A stretch of 64,000 nt of DNA from CAYVIB01 sp964451365 (GTDB lineage: Bacteria > Pseudomonadota > Gammaproteobacteria > Pseudomonadales > Cellvibrionaceae), in the NCBI GenBank assembly GCA_964451365.1, contig CAYVIB010000004.1:131357-195356 (forward strand). Reading direction: 5' to 3'. How positions within the stretch are numbered: the first letter of the stretch is position 1; each line of letters begins with the position of its first letter. The notes below the pieces were generated by a model. That model was not told the DNA's origin. It was given only the letters and a program-made list of their open reading frames with translations, and ran no database searches. Shown here one piece after another: positions 35,733-47,100 of the stretch. The translations under genes and the position numbers were made by a program.

Positions 35733-36608
35733 TTAACGCAGGTTTTGCGGATCCAGCCACAGCTCAGGCCGATCCACCGGCGTCTTCTTCGGCAACGACT
35801 GGTTTTCCAGGTAAATGGGTATACGGTTTTTCACATCCGCCTTTTCCAGGGCTTCTTTTATAGTGGGGTCGCTAAAAAAATAATCGTCAAAACTGCCGTT
35901 GGCGATGGCAATGTTAAAACCGCGCTCAATATCGGCAGCCAGTTTCGGGTTATCCCTGCTGACAAACAGGTAAAAAGGCATTTTGTAAACCAGCATCAAA
36001 TTTTTTTCGACCGTCAGCGGTAACTCCGGATGCGCAGCAATCTCCCGCCAGGGCTCCTGCAATCCTCTTGGGAAAGCGTCAAACCGGCCGCCATCCAGCA
36101 TATGGAAGAAGGCCTGGTATTTATGCACTTTAACCACTGACAGGCCGTTTTCTGTCAATACCTTGGTATCGCCCCAGGTAACTCCCTGCCCCAGAGATAT
36201 TTTCTTCAAATCCTCCAGCGTTCTCACATTGTCGAACCGCGCCTGATCGCCCTTGCGGATAATCATGATCCGGTACCCGAGCAACCCCTTGTACAGGGGA
36301 ATACGAATCGGCAGCAGCATTTCCTCCACCTTTTCATCGGGCGCTCCCCATACCATGCTCAACTCGCCTTGGCGCACATCCTCCATGGCCCTGGCGCTTG
36401 TGCGGTCTCCCTGCACGGTTTCAATCTCGTAATTGTGGTCGATCTGGCTGAGGGCCAGCTTCAGCGCCCCCATGCAGTAATCGCCAATGGAATCTACACC
36501 TTCGTCATAAAGTACGCGTATGGCCTCGGCCGACGCGGGAACATATAAAAGCAATAACAAAATACCGAAGGCCAGCCGAAGATTTGCTTTACAGCGCGCT
36601 ATGTTCAT
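35733..36608 (-). CDS. Periplasmic solute-binding protein (SBP_bac_3-like)
   Basis: The 291-residue protein has a signal peptide (LRLAFGILLLLLYVPASAEA) and a two-lobed periplasmic binding fold. Features are an early VLYDEGVDSIGDYCMGALKLALSQ, the hinge-like LLGYRIMIIRKGD and the second-lobe HMLDGGRFDAFPRG. Lone members of this type, without transporter genes nearby, often act as sensors or are of unknown role. The ligand cannot be deduced. It converges with the TPR gene across a palindromic repeat. Confidence 0.75.
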   Translation of the reverse strand: MNIARCKANLRLAFGILLLLLYVPASAEAIRVLYDEGVDSIGDYCMGALKLALSQIDHNYEIETVQGDRTSARAMEDVRQGELSMVWGAPDEKVEEMLLPIRIPLYKGLLGYRIMIIRKGDQARFDNVRTLEDLKKISLGQGVTWGDTKVLTENGLSVVKVHKYQAFFHMLDGGRFDAFPRGLQEPWREIAAHPELPLTVEKNLMLVYKMPFYLFVSRDNPKLAADIERGFNIAIANGSFDDYFFSDPTIKEALEKADVKNRIPIYLENQSLPKKTPVDRPELWLDPQNLR

Positions 36609-36943
36609 GAAAAACCTGTACTTTTCTAGTTAGCGGGAATGGCGCGAAAACACACTCGTATTCTAGTATAGCAAAGGGAATTTGGGGCCGAGATATTTAC
36701 ATCGATAGAAAAAGCAGCCGTTGAACCCGCCAGGATCCGCCTTTTAAACAAAAGAGGCCGGACTATTATTACCACCAGAATGCCGCACCACGGCATCCTA
36801 ACCGGCGGTGCGAGCGCCGGGGCTTTATTCCAGAACCCGACCAGATAGTTTTGGTTAACTCGGGAGGCCCTGCCGAAGCCGCGCAATTTCCGCCAGGCAC
36901 AGCCGCTCCACTACTGTTTTAACAGATTTACCTGCTTGAACAG
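36609..36943. other. Noncoding region upstream of the binding-protein gene
   Basis: About 335 bp without a convincing gene; it probably carries the promoter of the binding-protein gene. An 86-codon frame on the minus strand lacks family features. Confidence 0.4.
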
Positions 36944-37060
36944 TCAGTCAAGCTCATCGTTTGAAACCTTATAGTGCTTTGAATAGCGGGCATCCACATA
37001 CGCGCGTTTTAGCAATTCGACAACGTTTTTCAAAACGGCCTTGATCCGCGAAGACAGTCG
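36944..37060 (-). pseudogene. C-terminal remnant of a HEPN-domain protein
   Basis: Thirty-eight codons on the minus strand, bounded by a stop at 37061-37063, read RLSSRIKAVLKNVVELLKRA followed by YVDARYSKHYKVSNDELD and a stop. The LLKRAYVDARYSKHY stretch is the signature of the last helices of HEPN proteins paired with minimal nucleotidyltransferases in toxin-antitoxin modules. The N-terminal part is missing and no partner gene is seen. It lies 150 bp from the leader-distal end of CRISPR array 1. Confidence 0.55.
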
Positions 37061-37211
37061 TTAAGTCGATGTCCGGCAGGGTCACGTTTAATGCCATACG
37101 ACGGAGAGCTTTGAAGTGGTTAAATAGATGTGACCACCCCAGTTAAGGAATAATACCCTTAAAACTGGAGAAGGTGAACGTGCCGTTCTTGTAAACCTGG
37201 CCAACTGGATT

Positions 37212-40200
37212 TTTCTAAGCTGCCTATTCGGCAGTGAACGATGAAAGTAAATCCACATAACGTATTGGCATTTTCTAAGCTGCCTATTCGGCAGTGAACA
37301 AACTCCACGGGTCCGGACGTTTCCGGCTCCTTTTCTAAGCTGCCTATTCGGCAGTGAACGAACTTCAACGTGGCGTTTATGCAAGAGGACATTTCTAAGC
37401 TGCCTATTCGGCAGTGAACGCAGAGGTGGGCACGTTTTTGGGCTGGTGCCATTTCTAAGCTGCCTATTCGGCAGTGAACTATCTAGCGTCGTATATCGTT
37501 GTTGCGGTAAATTTCTAAGCTGCCTATTCGGCAGTGAACACTATGCGTGGTCGGTAATGCAACCGACATTCTTTCTAAGCTGCCTATTCGGCAGTGAACG
37601 AAGGTGAATTGATTGGTGCAGGGGTTTTAAATTTCTAAGCTGCCTATTCGGCAGTGAACAATACCAGCCCGCCGACCACTCCTCCTGATATTTTCTAAGC
37701 TGCCTATTCGGCAGTGAACCTTTTATATCTTTTTTAGAGTTCTTTCAGCGTTTCTAAGCTGCCTATTCGGCAGTGAACGTTTTGTATATTCCTGTTAAGT
37801 ACCTGTATTGTTTCTAAGCTGCCTATTCGGCAGTGAACAGCTCGTAGCCCACCACACCGCACACCGGGGCTTTCTAAGCTGCCTATTCGGCAGTGAACCG
37901 TCCAGCCATCTTTGCCGCCTTGCTGCCTTTTTTCTAAGCTGCCTATTCGGCAGTGAACACCGAATCAATAAAATCAATACGATTCTTGCGTTTCTAAGCT
38001 GCCTATTCGGCAGTGAACTACCGCTGGAGAGCATTACAGCGGCCCATGGATTTCTAAGCTGCCTATTCGGCAGTGAACTGCACCGTCGCGGTCAACCCCT
38101 TTTTTGCCCTTTTCTAAGCTGCCTATTCGGCAGTGAACCGCCGAAAATAACCAAATTGGTTACATCGGCATTTCTAAGCTGCCTATTCGGCAGTGAACGA
38201 TAAAATTCCTTTTTCGGCGAAAGCGCACCATTTCTAAGCTGCCTATTCGGCAGTGAACTTGGGAAGCGTATAAGGATTGTGTTATCAATTTTTCTAAGCT
38301 GCCTATTCGGCAGTGAACATAAGCTAAATACACCCAGTATCAGCAGTACATTTCTAAGCTGCCTATTCGGCAGTGAACGCACAGTGGAAAATATGGGCTC
38401 GAAGCATCAATTTCTAAGCTGCCTATTCGGCAGTGAACATGTCTTTCTTCCCGGATCACAATTGCTATGTTTTCTAAGCTGCCTATTCGGCAGTGAACCA
38501 AAGGGAACAGGCCGCAGCCGACCGCCTGTGTTTCTAAGCTGCCTATTCGGCAGTGAACGGTTCAACCGGTATCCAAGCGTATTGGGGCGTTTTCTAAGCT
38601 GCCTATTCGGCAGTGAACAAAGATTTAATAGTAGAGTTGTTCGCAAGTAATTTCTAAGCTGCCTATTCGGCAGTGAACGGTGCTGTCGATTCGATGGGGG
38701 GACGACAGCGTTTCTAAGCTGCCTATTCGGCAGTGAACGCTCCCGGGTGGGCATTGCCGCCGCAGTGGCCTTTCTAAGCTGCCTATTCGGCAGTGAACGA
38801 TGCCATTGCCACGCTGAAAGTTTCCGCCAATTTCTAAGCTGCCTATTCGGCAGTGAACCTGCCATTTATTCCCCCACAAACGAACTATCCTTTCTAAGCT
38901 GCCTATTCGGCAGTGAACGTCCGGGGATACCCGGGTTACACCCTCGAAGATTTCTAAGCTGCCTATTCGGCAGTGAACCCACTCAAGGCGCTATCAGTCA
39001 TTACCTGAATTTTCTAAGCTGCCTATTCGGCAGTGAACGTTTTTATGTCGAGTTCCCTCGCTATCCGATCTTTCTAAGCTGCCTATTCGGCAGTGAACTG
39101 TGATCGTTAGGTGGGGGTACCGCGATCCGTTTTCTAAGCTGCCTATTCGGCAGTGAACGCCAGTGCTGAGGCGCGATAAAAGGCCGTTGCTTTCTAAGCT
39201 GCCTATTCGGCAGTGAACCCACACTCAGTATCTGGCAAAGAGCGGGTACGTTTCTAAGCTGCCTATTCGGCAGTGAACTACACTGGCGATCCGTCGCCGG
39301 AAGCGTTCGATTTCTAAGCTGCCTATTCGGCAGTGAACGTGGCTCGCAATCGAGCGCGAGAGGTTGAGGCTTTCTAAGCTGCCTATTCGGCAGTGAACAT
39401 GAAAGGTCGCGATATAAGTTTTGCCATAGCTTTCTAAGCTGCCTATTCGGCAGTGAACCCCAACAAATCCATTTTTGTTGCGCCGGCTACTTTCTAAGCT
39501 GCCTATTCGGCAGTGAACTTGTCTTTATCCGAGTACCGTGCGCCCCAGGTTTTCTAAGCTGCCTATTCGGCAGTGAACCTGGCCTGCAATCGGTCGATTT
39601 CTTTCTCTATTTTCTAAGCTGCCTATTCGGCAGTGAACACAAAAGCAAGTTATGGCTGACGCTCAAATGCTTTCTAAGCTGCCTATTCGGCAGTGAACGA
39701 TGAATACCAGCGGCTCAAACGTCCTAGCCTTTTCTAAGCTGCCTATTCGGCAGTGAACTGGATCAACGTACTCGCCCTTCTCAACTGCTCTTTCTAAGCT
39801 GCCTATTCGGCAGTGAACTTTTGAGTTTGCTGGCTGCTGCTTCCAGTTTCTTTCTAAGCTGCCTATTCGGCAGTGAACGAAAGCAAAACACACCAGTCGC
39901 TGCACTTTTGTTTCTAAGCTGCCTATTCGGCAGTGAACAACGAGGCACACCAAGCTCATCGACAACAATCTTTCTAAGCTGCCTATTCGGCAGTGAACAT
40001 AAACGGCCCGAGTTCCGAGCGCGCCATGTCTTTCTAAGCTGCCTATTCGGCAGTGAACGATATATTCCACTGGCCTGGAACTGAGATACATTTCTAAGCT
40101 GCCTATTCGGCAGTGAACGAGGTGGCGACATCGAGGGACGATTATGATTTTTTCTAAGCTGCCTATTCGGCAGTGAACGTGGATATGTTCCCCGGTTGCG

Positions 40201-42398
40201 ACGGCACGGTTTTCTAAGCTGCCTATTCGGCAGTGAACGCAGAATATTCGCCTTGTTGGGCAGCGTTACCTTTCTAAGCTGCCTATTCGGCAGTGAACGC
40301 CCATTTCGTTCACCATCAGCCCATAAAAACTTTCTAAGCTGCCTATTCGGCAGTGAACTTTTTCACAAGCCGCAATCGGACCGCACAAAATTTCTAAGCT
40401 GCCTATTCGGCAGTGAACAATAGCGGAGTTAAATTAATGGTAAAATACGATTTCTAAGCTGCCTATTCGGCAGTGAACAATATCCGTCGTCGAGTTTACG
40501 CCGTCGATTATTTCTAAGCTGCCTATTCGGCAGTGAACTAAAGCGCGCAACATTACCGTGCCTGGCGACGTTTCTAAGCTGCCTATTCGGCAGTGAACCG
40601 CAACACACGGTCCAAAACCCGCACCTAGCCTTTCTAAGCTGCCTATTCGGCAGTGAACAAATAGACCCCAGCAGCGCCGCCTACCCCTATTTTCTAAGCT
40701 GCCTATTCGGCAGTGAACTCGGAACGGACTTGCTCGACAGCGTGCCGGTATTTCTAAGCTGCCTATTCGGCAGTGAACGTGGCTTGGTTAAAAGCCGCCA
40801 ACAAGGAGCATTTCTAAGCTGCCTATTCGGCAGTGAACCGCCGTGACGAAAAGCGGTACACCGGCCTACATTTCTAAGCTGCCTATTCGGCAGTGAACGA
40901 CCGCCCGCCATACGTTGAACAACTTTTTCATTTCTAAGCTGCCTATTCGGCAGTGAACGTAAAGGAACACTTATGGCGACCTATTCAAGATTTCTAAGCT
41001 GCCTATTCGGCAGTGAACATTTGGTTGTCCTCAAAGATCATTCTTGGATATTTCTAAGCTGCCTATTCGGCAGTGAACTGCCTTGGGGACCGGGTGTGGG
41101 CTGCATGAATTTTCTAAGCTGCCTATTCGGCAGTGAACAGTAAATCCAGATCCGCTTGGCGTTTTTGTTCTTTCTAAGCTGCCTATTCGGCAGTGAACCG
41201 CCAAAGATGGCGACAGATGGCAAAGCACCATTTCTAAGCTGCCTATTCGGCAGTGAACTTGATCCAATCTTGTTGCCGCCTTTTATGTTTTTTCTAAGCT
41301 GCCTATTCGGCAGTGAACGTGGTTATCCCGCTCAACAACTGCCACCAAAGTTTCTAAGCTGCCTATTCGGCAGTGAACCCTGTAAAACTGCATCGACGTT
41401 GGCGAGGATTTTTCTAAGCTGCCTATTCGGCAGTGAACAAAGCCTGTGAATCCAATCAGGGTGCCGAATATTTCTAAGCTGCCTATTCGGCAGTGAACTC
41501 CAGGCCCTGCTGCGCGAGATCGATAAACCTTTTCTAAGCTGCCTATTCGGCAGTGAACCTCTCGCGTCTTGATGCATTAGCCCAACGTCTTTTCTAAGCT
41601 GCCTATTCGGCAGTGAACCAGCCGATAGTGCGCGGGCACTCCTCCAGCTTTTTCTAAGCTGCCTATTCGGCAGTGAACCTTAGCCGTCTCCGGGCGGCAT
41701 TTTTTAACAATTTCTAAGCTGCCTATTCGGCAGTGAACATTTTTTTTGGGTATGGTTTGAATCAGGCAAGTTTCTAAGCTGCCTATTCGGCAGTGAACCA
41801 TCTGGAATTTGATATCAACACCCATCGTCCTTTCTAAGCTGCCTATTCGGCAGTGAACGATTACAAAAACCTATTGCAACTATTTGACGATTTCTAAGCT
41901 GCCTATTCGGCAGTGAACTCTCCACGTTTGGTCGTCGATATCCAGGAATATTTCTAAGCTGCCTATTCGGCAGTGAACTTTAGGAGTTTCTCGAATACCT
42001 TTCTCCAACATTTCTAAGCTGCCTATTCGGCAGTGAACGGAAATATCCATTCCTGTCGGGATTCCTGAACTTTCTAAGCTGCCTATTCGGCAGTGAACGC
42101 GATGTTGCTCTAACACAGAAATCTGAGCACTTTCTAAGCTGCCTATTCGGCAGTGAACCCGGCTTAAAGGCGTGGTGCGGTCCTGAGTGCTTTCTAAGCT
42201 GCCTATTCGGCAGTGAACGGCGAGAGTGCCCCAGGCCCGCGACAGCAGTCTTTCTAAGCTGCCTATTCGGCAGTGAACACCAGGAGGAATGGTCGGCGGG
42301 ATGGTACTTATTTCTAAGCTGCCTATTCGGCAGTGAACGACCCACAGGTACATACCGCGCTATTGCGGCATTTCTAAGCTGCCTATTCGGCAGTGAAC
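37212..42398 (-). CRISPR. Type I-F CRISPR array 1 (87 repeats, 86 spacers)
   Basis: A 28-bp repeat, on + beginning TTTCTAAGCTGCC and ending CGGCAGTGAAC, recurs every 60 bp (32-nt spacers; one of 31 nt at 37720-37750). I see no variant among the 87 copies. In crRNA sense (minus strand) the repeat starts GTTCA, forms the CTGCC/GGCAG stem with loop GAATA and ends CTTAGAAA, the class of repeat cut by Cas6f. The AT-rich leader is on the right (42399-42554), so the newest spacers are at the right end. A heavily decayed extra repeat keeping GTGAAC may lie at 37152-37179. The cas genes lie beyond array 2. Confidence 0.98.
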
Positions 42399-42554
42399 TA
42401 CAGTATAACCCGCAAAAAAATAACTATAACAAACACTTAAGCCAAAAATCACCGTTTAACCAATGATTTCTGGCGCTTGTGTAACCAATTGAATTTAAAG
42501 CAATTTTTTAAAGAGCGTTTTTTATTGGTAAGTATAAACAAAAGGAAGGTTGGT
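42399..42554 (-). promoter_or_regulatory. Leader of CRISPR array 1
   Basis: An AT-rich 156-bp segment directly abuts the last repeat. It is clearly homologous to the leader of array 2: the first 24 nt after the repeat are identical, and 39 of the first 41. A shared block TTTAACCAATGATTT follows. It should hold the pre-crRNA promoter and the integration signal. A perfect IHF site was not found. Confidence 0.85.
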
Positions 42555-43949
42555 TTACATGGCCAGCAGGTCTTTTACCAGGCGTCGGGTTTCTCCAACC
42601 ATATATAGCGGCAGAGACAACAGGTTGTAGATCACGTCTCCGGTTGCAGTCACAGCGATGGTACTCTTTAGGATGGAAGGCGGCTCAGCATTAAACCGCA
42701 GAGCATGGTTACTCTGCTTTTCATGGCAAAACTGGTGGAGGGATCGCAAAGTTCCCGTGGCCCCCGCCTTGATTTCGATTGGCACTATCTGCCGGTCGAT
42801 GGGTAGCAGGTAATCAACCTCCGCCGCCGCGCTTTTGGCTTCACGCATCCAATAAAATAGCGCAGGGCTCTGGTAGTAATCCCCAGCGTAAAGCAAGTGT
42901 TGACCAATAAACTGTTCCGCAACCGCGCCCTTGTTGATCAAATACGGTCCATCATCCTGAATATTCAGTTCGTTAATATTGAGCACCGAACACAGCAAAC
43001 CGACATCCATAAACAGTATCTTAAAAATGTTTTCCTTTTGTTCCGCACCTAGCGGAATACCGTTGGCGGAGCTGTGATGCACTCTAGCAAGCACCCTCGC
43101 CATGCACAACTGATTAAGCGCATCTTTAAGCTCCGCCGCACGATGATCTCTGCTGACGTGGACATACTTAAACTTGTTTCCAACCAGGGTAGGCGCCCGA
43201 TCAAAGACCAATTGCACCCTGCGTATCATGGAGCCATGACTGTACTTGTTAAAGTCATCCCGGTAAGTTGCCAGTACACTGTTTTGAACCCGGAGCACTT
43301 CCGTGTATGAACGGTGTTTAACGTAGCGCGCGACGGCTTCCGGCATACCGCCCACAACACAGTATTGACGGAAAAGGATCATCAGTTTGTTGTGAACCGC
43401 CTCTGGCATGATGTGCTTTTCAATATCCGGCAACGTCATTTCTGCAAGATAGCGGGCCACGCCGCCTTCACCCACCGCCAATAAAAAATCCGCAAAGGTG
43501 ATTGGCCCCATATACATATATTCAACACGCCCTACAGGCATGGAAAATTTGGCATTTGACAGAGTGAATTCCAATAGGGAACCTGCGGCGAGTACGGGAA
43601 TGTCCGACCTTTCCTCATAGAAATAACGCAGGGCGGCAATTGCCTCCGGGGCGGCCTGGATCTCATCCAAAAAGAGGACGGTGTTTGACGGTTTAAACTC
43701 CATGCCGGCGAGCAACTGCAGCGTTGCGAGAATGCGGGAGGGGTCGTTAACCACGAATGCCTGCCGGAACTCCGGGTTGCGCTCAAAGTTGATTTCCATG
43801 AGCTGCAAACTGTTCCGGCTAGCAAACTGGCGCACCAGGGTGGACTTGCCCACCTGCCTGGCCCCACGGATTATCAGGGGTTTGCGGCTCTCGCCCCGGT
43901 ACCAATATTCAATATGACGCAATTCGTGGCGGGTTATAGGTGTATCCAT
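42555..43949 (-). CDS. AAA ATPase with C-terminal DUF4143 domain, next to the array 1 leader
   Basis: The 464-residue protein has an N-terminal AAA module (ATPase_14 type): Walker A GARQVGKST (29-37) and Walker B VLFLDEIQ (91-98), with the GPITFADFLLAVGEGGVARYL region following. The C-terminal DUF4143 domain ends in a nuclease-like core, AAAEVDYLLPIDRQIVPIEI with KAGATGTLRS, resembling the E-x-D-E-x-K residues of PD-(D/E)XK folds. The gene sits between the two arrays, reads toward the array 1 leader and stops right at it. A truncated homologue occupies the same position by array 2. The role of DUF4143 ATPases is unclear; many are accessory genes. A link to CRISPR is inferred from the duplication only. 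Confidence 0.85.
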   Translation of the reverse strand: MDTPITRHELRHIEYWYRGESRKPLIIRGARQVGKSTLVRQFASRNSLQLMEINFERNPEFRQAFVVNDPSRILATLQLLAGMEFKPSNTVLFLDEIQAAPEAIAALRYFYEERSDIPVLAAGSLLEFTLSNAKFSMPVGRVEYMYMGPITFADFLLAVGEGGVARYLAEMTLPDIEKHIMPEAVHNKLMILFRQYCVVGGMPEAVARYVKHRSYTEVLRVQNSVLATYRDDFNKYSHGSMIRRVQLVFDRAPTLVGNKFKYVHVSRDHRAAELKDALNQLCMARVLARVHHSSANGIPLGAEQKENIFKILFMDVGLLCSVLNINELNIQDDGPYLINKGAVAEQFIGQHLLYAGDYYQSPALFYWMREAKSAAAEVDYLLPIDRQIVPIEIKAGATGTLRSLHQFCHEKQSNHALRFNAEPPSILKSTIAVTATGDVIYNLLSLPLYMVGETRRLVKDLLAM

Positions 43950-44002
43950 TCAGTTCTCCAAAGCATGACAGTGCGGTTGAAGGCAAGAGTAGGGCGAAAA
44001 AT

Positions 44003-44049
44003 GATTTTTTACAACCCATTTTTGTCATATATTACGATATTTTACAACC
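44003..44049. promoter_or_regulatory. Pair of 14-bp direct repeats upstream of the ATPase gene
   Basis: GATTTTTTACAACC (44003-44016) and GATATTTTACAACC (44036-44049) differ at one base and start 33 bp apart, about three helical turns. They lie 54-100 bp before the ATPase start in an AT-rich promoter-like region. They look like a two-site operator. Confidence 0.5.
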
Positions 44050-44125
44050 AATTATATTAAATAATGGTTATATTTTATCCGTCGGCAGTAAGCGGGCTGT
44101 TTTAGATTACCGGTACGGGGGCATT

Positions 44126-47100
44126 TTTCTCAGCTGCTATTCGGCAGTGAACGGCCAACGCTGGTCCGCCTTCTGGAGTTCAATTTTCTAACGGGTCGGC
44201 GGATTCTTCTACAGCAGACAAAAATTTCTAAGCTGCCTATTCGGCAGTGAACGTTGCGCCACGTTTTCATGGTGTAACCCACAATTAAGCTGCCTATTCG
44301 GCAGTGAACACCCGGAACTACGAAAACTCGCGGCCAGGTATTTTCTAAGCTGCCTATTCGGCAGTGAACCCTCCTTTGGGCCTTGTTCGGAATGGCTGTG
44401 ATTTCTAAGCTGTCTATTCGGCAGTGAACGTTTGCACACCAGGGCGGGCCAATTGCCGGGCTTTCTAAGCTGCCTATTCGGCAGTGAACCCAAAGCAAAA
44501 CTCCTAGGAATCTTCTTAAAGTTTCTAAGCTGCCTATTCGGCAGTGAACTCAGTATGCTTTTGTTCTCGAAGCCAAATATTTTTCTAAGCTGCCTATTCG
44601 GCAGTGAACTGTTCTGGTGGCGGCGGCGGGGTTGGGTGCATTTTCTAAGCTGCCTATTCGGCAGTGAACCTTTCCTTAACACGCCACACATGGTCCCTTG
44701 TTTTCTAAGCTGCCTATTCGGCAGTGAACAGCCAGAACTCGTCCTCTTTGTGTGGGTATAGTTTCTAAGCTGCCTATTCGGCAGTGAACGTTGCGGAACG
44801 AGAATTGAAAAAGCGCGGGCCTTTCTAAGCTGCCTATTCGGCAGTGAACCTATTATGAAACGCAGGATGGTCCGATATAGATTTCTAAGCTGCCTATTCG
44901 GCAGTGAACTACACAAAGTGTGACTGCTGCGGTCTGAATCATTTCTAAGCTGCCTATTCGGCAGTGAACCGTATTGTCAACTGGCTGAGAGTATTGGGCG
45001 ATTTCTAAGCTGCCTATTCGGCAGTGAACCCCAACCACTTTACTTGCGTCAGCTTGGATGATTTCTAAGCTGCCTATTCGGCAGTGAACCTGATAATTAA
45101 GTTGGCCATGCTGCCTTATGATTTCTAAGCTGCCTATTCGGCAGTGAACACCCATAGAAATCGATCAAGATCACCCGCTAATTTCTAAGCTGCCTATTCG
45201 GCAGTGAACCACTACGCCGGCATGGAATCGTTCGGTATTAATTTCTAAGCTGCCTATTCGGCAGTGAACCTGTATCCAAATAGCCCTGTCCTTGTGATGA
45301 CTTTCTAAGCTGCCTATTCGGCAGTGAACACATTTGCAAGCCCGCTTTGGAAGCGCAATAATTTCTAAGCTGCCTATTCGGCAGTGAACCGAAAGCTTCC
45401 TCGAATTCTCTTCTGGAATATTTTCTAAGCTGCCTATTCGGCAGTGAACATAAGCCAATTCGCTAACCTGGATAACTCGTTTTTCTAAGCTGCCTATTCG
45501 GCAGTGAACATGCGCCGCCAATGGTCCCTGGCTCTTCGGGATTTCTAAGCTGCCTATTCGGCAGTGAACTAGTAATCAGTCGAGAGTACCCCGCTCGGCT
45601 TTTTCTAAGCTGCCTATTCGGCAGTGAACTTTAACGATCATCCGTTTTGCGGCCTCCACCCTTTCTAAGCTGCCTATTCGGCAGTGAACTCCTAATAACA
45701 GAACTGTGGCTATCCGACTCCTTTCTAAGCTGCCTATTCGGCAGTGAACTCCCAGATCACCACGTTTACGTTGAGCCGTTCTTTCTAAGCTGCCTATTCG
45801 GCAGTGAACCTGACGCGCGGTTTTGTGGCCGCGCTTCGGTTTTTCTAAGCTGCCTATTCGGCAGTGAACGATTTAGTCGGTTTACCGTCAGCTCTTGTAC
45901 GTTTCTAAGCTGCCTATTCGGCAGTGAACCTGTGCGTTGTTCAGGTGCCGTTGCGCTTTTATTTCTAAGCTGCCTATTCGGCAGTGAACACCACCTTCAA
46001 GCCGCACACCGCCAGCATCGTTTTCTAAGCTGCCTATTCGGCAGTGAACTCAATCAATTTTTTGGTGGCGTTGAGCTCGGTTTTCTAAGCTGCCTATTCG
46101 GCAGTGAACATAAATCGTGGAATGTGGCGCTTACCCTTGAATTTCTAAGCTGCCTATTCGGCAGTGAACCCCGGGCGACCGGGTGGCCCTCGGCAGCGAC
46201 GTTTCTAAGCTGCCTATTCGGCAGTGAACACTCCGAAGCGGCCCGCCGGCACTATGAAGACTTTCTAAGCTGCCTATTCGGCAGTGAACCTCACCGACGG
46301 GGCGGTCGGCTCGGTGTCAGATTTCTAAGCTGCCTATTCGGCAGTGAACGCGCCCGCGCTGGGCCGTCGGTGCCGCGTACATTTCTAAGCTGCCTATTCG
46401 GCAGTGAACATCGGCGCGGAGACCTTCGGCGACATGGCGCATTTCTAAGCTGCCTATTCGGCAGTGAACTACCGGGGACCGGCTCGCCCAATATCGTCGG
46501 CTTTCTAAGCTGCCTATTCGGCAGTGAACCACGTAAAACTCTGCGGCGGTATCATCGTATGTTTCTAAGCTGCCTATTCGGCAGTGAACGGGGCGGGCCC
46601 GTTGAAGTGTCGAGGGCACAATTTCTAAGCTGCCTATTCGGCAGTGAACAAGAGGGGTAATTCTACCCGTGACTTTTGGATTTTCTAAGCTGCCTATTCG
46701 GCAGTGAACGAGATTCGGTGTAAGCGTACCGTTTCCGAATATTTCTAAGCTGCCTATTCGGCAGTGAACATCTTTTGAGTTAATTGTTTCCTCGGAAGAC
46801 TTTTCTAAGCTGCCTATTCGGCAGTGAACTGAGCGTGACGGATTTAAGGTTTTCTCGGATATTTCTAAGCTGCCTATTCGGCAGTGAACGTATCGATCTA
46901 TGCGCTTTTGTTTCTTCACATTTTCTAAGCTGCCTATTCGGCAGTGAACATAGATGGTTTTCTTGACTGGCTTCTTATAAATTTCTAAGCTGCCTATTCG
47001 GCAGTGAACTTCTACGGCAACGGTAAGATAGATAGAGCAGATTTCTAAGCTGCCTATTCGGCAGTGAACCTTAGTTCAGGCGGCTACGCAGCTTCTTTTT

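Noticed and set aside
37081..37160. Insertion-sequence remnant left of array 1
   Set aside because: Short peptide-like fragments (LNWGGHIYLTTSKL) appear, but no transposase motif or terminal repeat could be shown.
42399..42554. IHF site in the CRISPR leader
   Set aside because: The conserved AATCATTGGTTAA block resembles the IHF consensus but misses key positions; I keep it only as a conserved leader block.
45647..46660. A 337-codon open frame through CRISPR array 2, and many similar shorter ones in both arrays
   Set aside because: The 60-bp period equals 20 codons and the repeat has no stop in several frames, so long frames with FLSCLFGSE every 20 residues arise from the array itself.
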